Origin: Lentzea sp.
Lineage (GTDB): Bacteria > Actinomycetota > Actinomycetes > Mycobacteriales > Pseudonocardiaceae
Length of the DNA: 9,948 nt
Assembly (NCBI GenBank): GCA_030146905.1
Contig: JASLAV010000577.1
Span: 1-9,948, forward strand
Reading direction: 5' to 3'
The notes beneath the pieces are model-generated. The model had not been told where the DNA came from. It was given only the letters and a program-made list of their open reading frames with translations, and made no database searches. The number at the start of each line of letters is the position of its first letter. Position 1 is the first letter of the stretch. The position numbers and the translations under genes are program-made. Positions 6,794-9,948 of this stretch are shown one piece after another.

Positions 6794-7833
6794 GCGTGGA
6801 CCTCCCCGGATCCTCGTGGCACCAAGCGCACCGGCAGCACGACGCGGCGCGGTGGTGAGTTGTCGCCGTCCAGTCGGGCGAACAACAAATCGGTGGCCGC
6901 CTTGCCGAGCGCGCTCGCGTCGTGCGCGATCACGGTCACCGGCGGCGACAGCAGGTCGGCGAGCTCGAAGTCGTCGAAGCCCACCAGGGCGGGGCGTTCG
7001 GAAGTACCCGCGAGCGAACGCAGGATGTGCACGGTGATGCGGTTGTTGCCGGCCACGACCGCCGTGGCGGGCTCGCGCATGGTCTGCAACCGGTGCAAGG
7101 CGGCCGCCACGCTGCTCTCGTCGTGCGGACCCATCACCACGAGCTCCTCGTGGTAGCCGATCCCCGCGCGCACGCAGCCCTCGCGGTAACCGCGCAGGCG
7201 CTCGTTGGCGGTGAAGATGTCCGGCGCGTCCCCGAGGAAGGCGATGCGGCGGTGCCCGTGCGAGGCCAGGTGCGTGACGGCCTCGACGGTGCCACCGATG
7301 TTGTCCACCAGCACGGTGTCGGCCACGACGTCGCCCGCGGGCCGGTCGAGGAACACCACCGGTGTGCCCGCGCGCATCTCCGGCACCAGGTAGCTGTGCT
7401 GCAGACCGGCGGGCACGATCAGCAGCCCGTCGACCCTGCGGCTGCAGAACTCGAGGGCCAGCTCGCGCTCACGCCCGGGATCCTCGTCCGACGACCCCGA
7501 GATCACCTGTCTGCCGCGCAAACGGGCGATCTCCTCGACAGCGCGGGTCACGCCGGAGTAGAACGGGTTGCCGACGTCTTCCAGCACCAGCCCGATCGTG
7601 CCGGTGGACGACCCCCGGCGCAGGTTGCGGGCACTGAGGTTCCGCCGGAACCCGAGCTGGTCGATGGCCGCCAGCACGCGCTCGGCGGTGGACGGGTGCA
7701 CACCCGGCTCGTCGTTGACCACGCGCGAGACGGTCTTGATGCTCACGCCCGCCAGCCGCGCGACGTCGTTCATCGTCGCGCGACGGACCTTGCGCTGACC
7801 GGCGATGGGGCCGCTGGGGGACAACGTTGTCAT
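6790..7833 (-). CDS. LacI-family transcriptional regulator
   Basis: This 347-aa regulator is probably the sugar-responsive repressor of this locus. An N-terminal helix-turn-helix (about 21-40, TMNDVARLAGVSIKTVSRVVN) is followed by a hinge helix (about 65-74, NLSARNLRRG). The hinge Leu of this family inserts at a central CpG, which fits the palindrome found here. Residues 78-340 form the periplasmic-binding-like effector domain (IGLVLEDVGNPFYSGVTRAVEE, GLLIVPAG, VVFLDRPAG, VGFDDFELADLLSPPVTVI). The start is set to ATG at 7833. A TTG at 7890 and a GTG at 7860 are in frame, but a good promoter (TTGACA, 7866-7871; TGTGAT, 7843-7848) lies between them and the ATG. There is no good Shine-Dalgarno, which suggests a near-leaderless mRNA. 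It is the first gene of the operon. Confidence 0.93.
   Translation of the reverse strand: MTTLSPSGPIAGQRKVRRATMNDVARLAGVSIKTVSRVVNDEPGVHPSTAERVLAAIDQLGFRRNLSARNLRRGSSTGTIGLVLEDVGNPFYSGVTRAVEEIARLRGRQVISGSSDEDPGRERELALEFCSRRVDGLLIVPAGLQHSYLVPEMRAGTPVVFLDRPAGDVVADTVLVDNIGGTVEAVTHLASHGHRRIAFLGDAPDIFTANERLRGYREGCVRAGIGYHEELVVMGPHDESSVAAALHRLQTMREPATAVVAGNNRITVHILRSLAGTSERPALVGFDDFELADLLSPPVTVIAHDASALGKAATDLLFARLDGDNSPPRRVVLPVRLVPRGSGEVHA
7820..7831. promoter_or_regulatory. Perfect 12-bp palindrome GACAACGTTGTC, probable LacI-type operator O1
   Basis: The element is perfectly symmetric with a central CG, the usual form of LacI/GalR-family sites. It covers codons 1-5 of lacI and lies a few bases downstream of the predicted transcription start near 7836. 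Binding there would block transcription of the whole lacI-manA-transporter operon. Seen: symmetry and position. Inferred: the regulator. Confidence 0.72.
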
Positions 7834-7842
7834 AGTCGCCGT

Positions 7843-7871
7843 ATCACACCTCGGCTTCACGCCCTTGTCAA
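7843..7871 (-). promoter_or_regulatory. Promoter of the lacI-manA-ABC operon
   Basis: On the minus strand a consensus -35 TTGACA (7871-7866) is followed, after 17 bases, by a -10-like TGTGAT (7848-7843). Transcription would start near 7836, about 3 bases before the ATG at 7833. The -35 is exact and the spacing ideal; the -10 is weak. Confidence 0.6.
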
Positions 7872-7945
7872 CCACCTCACAACCGGTCAAGGCACCGGCT
7901 TTTCCCCGCCGGGTGTCCGGAACAGGACAAGTGACGGCAGCACTC

Positions 7946-7976
7946 TTGACCTGGACCGTGTGCGCTCCGCAATGAT
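7946..7976 (+). promoter_or_regulatory. Candidate promoter of the GH47 gene
   Basis: TTGACC (7946-7951) is followed after 18-19 bases by CAATGA/AATGAT (7970-7976). The predicted start near 7983 lies immediately before the second operator-like element. The -35 is good and the -10 is uncertain. It points away from the lacI promoter, so the 186-base gap at 7834-8019 is a divergent control region. Confidence 0.42.
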
Positions 7977-7985
7977 CTGGTGACG

Positions 7986-7997
7986 GACAGCGTTGTC
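7986..7997. promoter_or_regulatory. Palindrome GACAGCGTTGTC, probable LacI-type operator O2
   Basis: It differs by one base from the O1 palindrome on the lacI start codon, and lies just downstream of the candidate GH47 promoter and 22 bases before the GH47 ATG. Two matching sites flanking a divergent pair strongly suggest shared control of the secreted enzyme and the uptake operon. The centres are 166 bp apart. Confidence 0.68.
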
Positions 7998-8019
7998 AGC
8001 GCACAAGGGGGTACGGCTC

Positions 8020-9474
8020 ATGCGTGACCTGCCACGCCGCAGCGTTCTCACCCTCCTCGGCGCCGCCGGACTGGCGGGCGTGCCCGGTGTGGCCGCAGCC
8101 CAACCCTCACCGTCCGCACCCCCACCCGGTGCCACGGGCGTGGACGTCCCTTCCGCCGGCGCGACAGCCCTGGCACCGCCTCCCGGCGGCTGGCGAGCCG
8201 TCGCGGAGGACGTCCGCAACGAGACCCGCTGGGCCTGGCGGTCCTATGTGGAGCGCGCGTTCGGCCACGACCAGATCAAGCCCGTGTCGGGCGGCTCCGA
8301 GGAGTTCTTCGTCCCCGGCCACCCGATGGGCCTGACGGTCGTGGAGGCCCTGGACACGTTGTGGCTCATGGAGCTGGACGCCGAGTTCGCCCAAGGCGTC
8401 GCCTGGGTGAAGGCCAACCTGAACTTCGACGTGGACGCGCCCTTCCAGGTCTTCGAGACCAACATCCGCATGCTGGGCGGCCTGCTCTCCGCCTACCACG
8501 TGAGCGGCGACCAAGCCCTGCTCGCCCTGGCGGGAGACCTGGGCGACCGCCTGCTGGTCGCCTTCACCAAGTCACCGACCGGAATCCCGTACCGCTACGT
8601 GAACCTGCGCACGGGCGCCGTCTCCTCACCGGAGACGAACCTGGCGGAAACGGGAACGTACATCACGGAGTTCGGCTCGCTCTCGAACTGGACCGGCGAC
8701 CGCAAGTACTACAACGCGGCCAAAAAGGCCCTCAAGTACACCTTCGACAAACGCACCTCCTACGACCTCCTGCCGTGGGACGTGCACGCGGAAACCGGCG
8801 CCTGGCGCAACCGCTACGCCACGATCGGCCCACCGGCGGACTCCTACTACGAGTACCTGTGGGACGGCTGGCACCTCTTCGGCGACCGCGACCTGAAACA
8901 GTGGTGGGACGTCCTGAGCCGCGCGATCCTGCGCCACCAAACAGACGTGGTCTCAGGCCGCCTGTGGTTCTCCCAGGTGGACGCCTTCACAGCCCGCAGG
9001 GACTCCAGAACCCAAAGCGAACTGGCAGCGTTCTTCGGCGGTCTGCTGGCCGAGAGCGGCGACATAACCCGAGGCCGCGCCTACCACGACTCGTGGACGG
9101 CAGTGCAGGACCGCTACGGCGTCCTGCCGGAAGGCATCAACTACACCTCACTGCGCCCAACGTCAGTGGGCAACCAACTCCGCCCGGAGTACGCAGACGG
9201 AGCGTTCTTCCTGTGGCTGGCCACCCGCGACGAGCTCTACCGAGAACGCGCGTACCGCCACTACCAGGAGATGAAGCGAACCTCCCGCACCAACCACGGC
9301 TACACAATCCTCACGGACGTGACAACAGGCGCGCAGGGCGACTTCTGCCCCGGCTACTGGTGGTCCGAACAACTGAAGTACTACTGGCTGATCTTCGGCG
9401 ACGCGCGCCGCTTCGACTACACCAGCCACTACCTCTCCACCGAGGGCAACATCTTCCTCGGTGCACGCAGATAA
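8020..9474 (+). CDS. Secreted (Tat) glycoside hydrolase family 47 alpha-mannosidase
   Basis: This 484-aa protein resembles class I alpha-1,2-mannosidases, inverting Ca-dependent enzymes that trim terminal alpha-1,2-mannose. A Tat signal covers residues 1-27 (PRRSVLTLLG, then AAA-Q), followed by a Pro/Ala-rich linker to about 56. GH47 motifs run in order: VEALDTLWLM (108-117), FETNIRMLGGLLSAYH (Glu146, acid position), LAETGTYITEF (208-218), ADSYYEYLWDGW (Asp274), LRPEYADGAFFLW (Glu390, base position), EQLKYYWLIFGD (450-461) and STEGNIF (Thr474, calcium position). Several usually conserved residues differ (see findings). ATG 8020 has AAGGGGG eight bases upstream; the in-frame TTG at 7993 lies inside the operator. 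It is divergent from lacI-manA-ABC and probably supplies mannose to that importer. The family call is strong; exact linkage specificity is uncertain. Confidence 0.9.
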   Translation: MRDLPRRSVLTLLGAAGLAGVPGVAAAQPSPSAPPPGATGVDVPSAGATALAPPPGGWRAVAEDVRNETRWAWRSYVERAFGHDQIKPVSGGSEEFFVPGHPMGLTVVEALDTLWLMELDAEFAQGVAWVKANLNFDVDAPFQVFETNIRMLGGLLSAYHVSGDQALLALAGDLGDRLLVAFTKSPTGIPYRYVNLRTGAVSSPETNLAETGTYITEFGSLSNWTGDRKYYNAAKKALKYTFDKRTSYDLLPWDVHAETGAWRNRYATIGPPADSYYEYLWDGWHLFGDRDLKQWWDVLSRAILRHQTDVVSGRLWFSQVDAFTARRDSRTQSELAAFFGGLLAESGDITRGRAYHDSWTAVQDRYGVLPEGINYTSLRPTSVGNQLRPEYADGAFFLWLATRDELYRERAYRHYQEMKRTSRTNHGYTILTDVTTGAQGDFCPGYWWSEQLKYYWLIFGDARRFDYTSHYLSTEGNIFLGARR

Positions 9475-9497
9475 CCGGCTTCGCCCGGTAACGACCC

Positions 9498-9539
9498 CCG
9501 GGCCGGGGTGCTGTCGGCGGCGGCTGCACCCCGGCCCGG
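9498..9539 (+). terminator. Strong intrinsic terminator hairpin of the GH47 gene
   Basis: CCGGGCCGGGGTG (9498-9510) and CACCCCGGCCCGG (9527-9539) form a perfect 13-bp stem, extended by one more C-G pair inward, around a 14-base loop. It begins 23 bases after the GH47 stop. It has no U-tract, as is usual for very GC-rich actinomycete terminators. Confidence 0.75.
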
Positions 9540-9548
9540 TCCCTGCGC

Positions 9549-9640
9549 GCAAGGCAACCCTCTGCCGGAATGCGACCCGGCCCGGCAAGCCACCCTCTCC
9601 GCCGGAACATGACGCGCCAACGCAAGGCAACCACCCGCCC
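9549..9640. repeat. Three degenerate direct repeats of ~36-37 bp
   Basis: Units start at 9549, 9585 and 9622, each opening with GCAAGGCAACC or GCAAGCCACCC. Units 1 and 2 also share CCCTCT followed by GCCGGAA and a GCG or ACG block. The third unit is cut short where a perfect 12-bp GC palindrome (9637-9648) and the left arm of the giant inverted repeat begin. The units are too degenerate for a CRISPR array. Confidence 0.5.
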
Positions 9641-9649
9641 GCGCGGGCC

Positions 9650-9948
9650 GATGGCGAAGCCGAGGCACCCCGTGTGGCGATGCGAAGCGAGCCGTCTTCC
9701 CTGTGTGCCGCCGTGAGCCGGTAAAGCCCCGCACGGTGCGATTGGGGCTTGACTTCGGGGCCCTTGCGAGGCGCTGGACGGGCGGGAAAAGGTCGGATGC
9801 TCCGCACCCGCCCGAACACAGCAGGGTCGCGCCTCGCACCCAAAGTCAAGCCCCAATCGCACCGTGCGGGGCTTTACCGGCTCACGGCGGCACACAGGGA
9901 AGACGGCTCGCTTCGCATCGCCACACGGGGTGCCTCGGCTTCGCCATC
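9650..9948. repeat. Giant perfect inverted repeat, arms at least 106 bp, extending past the window
   Basis: Positions 9650-9755 are exactly complementary to 9948-9843; every 10-base block was checked and no mismatch was found. The 87-base centre (9756-9842) pairs further: TGCGAGGCGC (9765-9774) with 9829-9838, CGGGCGGG (9779-9786) with 9807-9814, and CGGA/TCCG around a TGC loop centred on 9799, the exact dyad centre of the long arms. The outermost base pair is at the window edge, so the true arm length is unknown. No coding sequence is supported inside; ORFs across it are reverse-complement shadows. It could be a MITE-like element, a very long bidirectional terminator, or an intergenic palindromic repeat family. 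Confidence 0.92.

Larger units (their letters stand above)
9475..9649. other. Gene-free region after GH47: terminator and degenerate repeats
   Basis: No ORF here has family resemblance or a usable start signal. The segment begins with a weak ACCGG/CCGGT hairpin on the stop codon (9474-9489), then the strong terminator at 9498-9539, then degenerate direct repeats from 9549 that end in a GC palindrome (9637-9648) abutting the giant inverted repeat. Confidence 0.8.

Noticed and set aside
7834..7890. Longer lacI product from TTG 7890 or GTG 7860
   Set aside because: The predicted promoter lies within this stretch, the added residues match nothing expected at the N-terminus of LacI proteins, and TTG is a poor start.
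5852..7983. Long plus-strand open frames (434 and 353 aa) opposite manA and lacI
   Set aside because: Composition is Arg/Ala/Val/Asp/Gln/His-rich without motifs, and the minus strand carries intact metal-ligand, helix-turn-helix and sugar-binding motifs with good ribosome-binding sites.
7993..8019. GH47 start at TTG 7993
   Set aside because: It lies inside the operator-like palindrome without a Shine-Dalgarno; ATG 8020 has AAGGGGG at ideal spacing and begins directly at a Tat signal.
8361..9491. 376-aa plus-strand frame overlapping the GH47 gene
   Set aside because: It is a +1 frame shadow rich in Arg/Pro/Gly, while the GH47 frame holds all family motifs over its full length.
9549..9640. 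CRISPR array
   Set aside because: There are only three units, the supposed repeats differ from each other, there are no unique spacers of constant length, and no cas genes lie nearby.
9650..9948. Insertion sequence with a transposase or a structural RNA gene inside the inverted repeat
   Set aside because: The loop is only 87 bases, no transposase-like reading frame exists, and no tRNA, rRNA or known riboswitch pattern is recognisable.

Overview
The window looks like chromosomal DNA of a high-GC actinomycete. The evidence is strongly G/C-biased third codon positions, GTG starts, many 4-base stop/start overlaps, Sec, Tat and lipobox export signals, and actinobacterial-type secreted S33 peptidases. 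A Pseudonocardiales-like host (Lentzea, Saccharothrix or Amycolatopsis type) is a guess from overall style, not something the sequence proves.

Layout. Positions 1-2769 (minus strand) hold two tandem, closely related secreted serine peptidases of the tripeptidyl-aminopeptidase (S33) type. They are joined by an ATGA overlap, and the distal one runs off the left edge. Positions 2770-2927 are their leader and promoter region, with a 16-bp palindrome and a hairpin that covers part of the Shine-Dalgarno sequence. Positions 2926-2959 form a terminator hairpin. Positions 2975-7833 (minus strand) are a five-gene operon in the transcribed order lacI-type regulator, manA-like isomerase, sugar ABC ATPase, permease, lipoprotein substrate-binding protein. 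The first four genes overlap by exactly 4 bases (GTGA, ATGA, GTGA) and the fifth follows after 17 bases. Positions 7834-8019 are a divergent control region. Positions 8020-9474 (plus strand) encode a Tat-exported GH47-family alpha-mannosidase. Positions 9475-9948 contain no gene: a strong terminator, degenerate ~36-bp direct repeats, and a very large perfect inverted repeat (arms of at least 106 bp) that is still paired at the right edge.

How it may work. The secreted GH47 enzyme would release mannose from mannosides or glycoproteins outside the cell. The FrcBCA/RbsABC-class transporter would import the sugar. An unlinked kinase would phosphorylate it, and the ManA-like isomerase would convert mannose-6-phosphate to fructose-6-phosphate. 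The LacI-type protein probably controls both divergent units. A perfect palindrome GACAACGTTGTC sits on its own start codon, and a one-mismatch copy, GACAGCGTTGTC, lies just upstream of the GH47 gene, both next to plausible promoters. The most distinctive observations are this compact GH47 mannose regulon, a GH47 enzyme with several substituted active-site positions, a likely near-leaderless lacI transcript, and the giant inverted repeat at the right edge.
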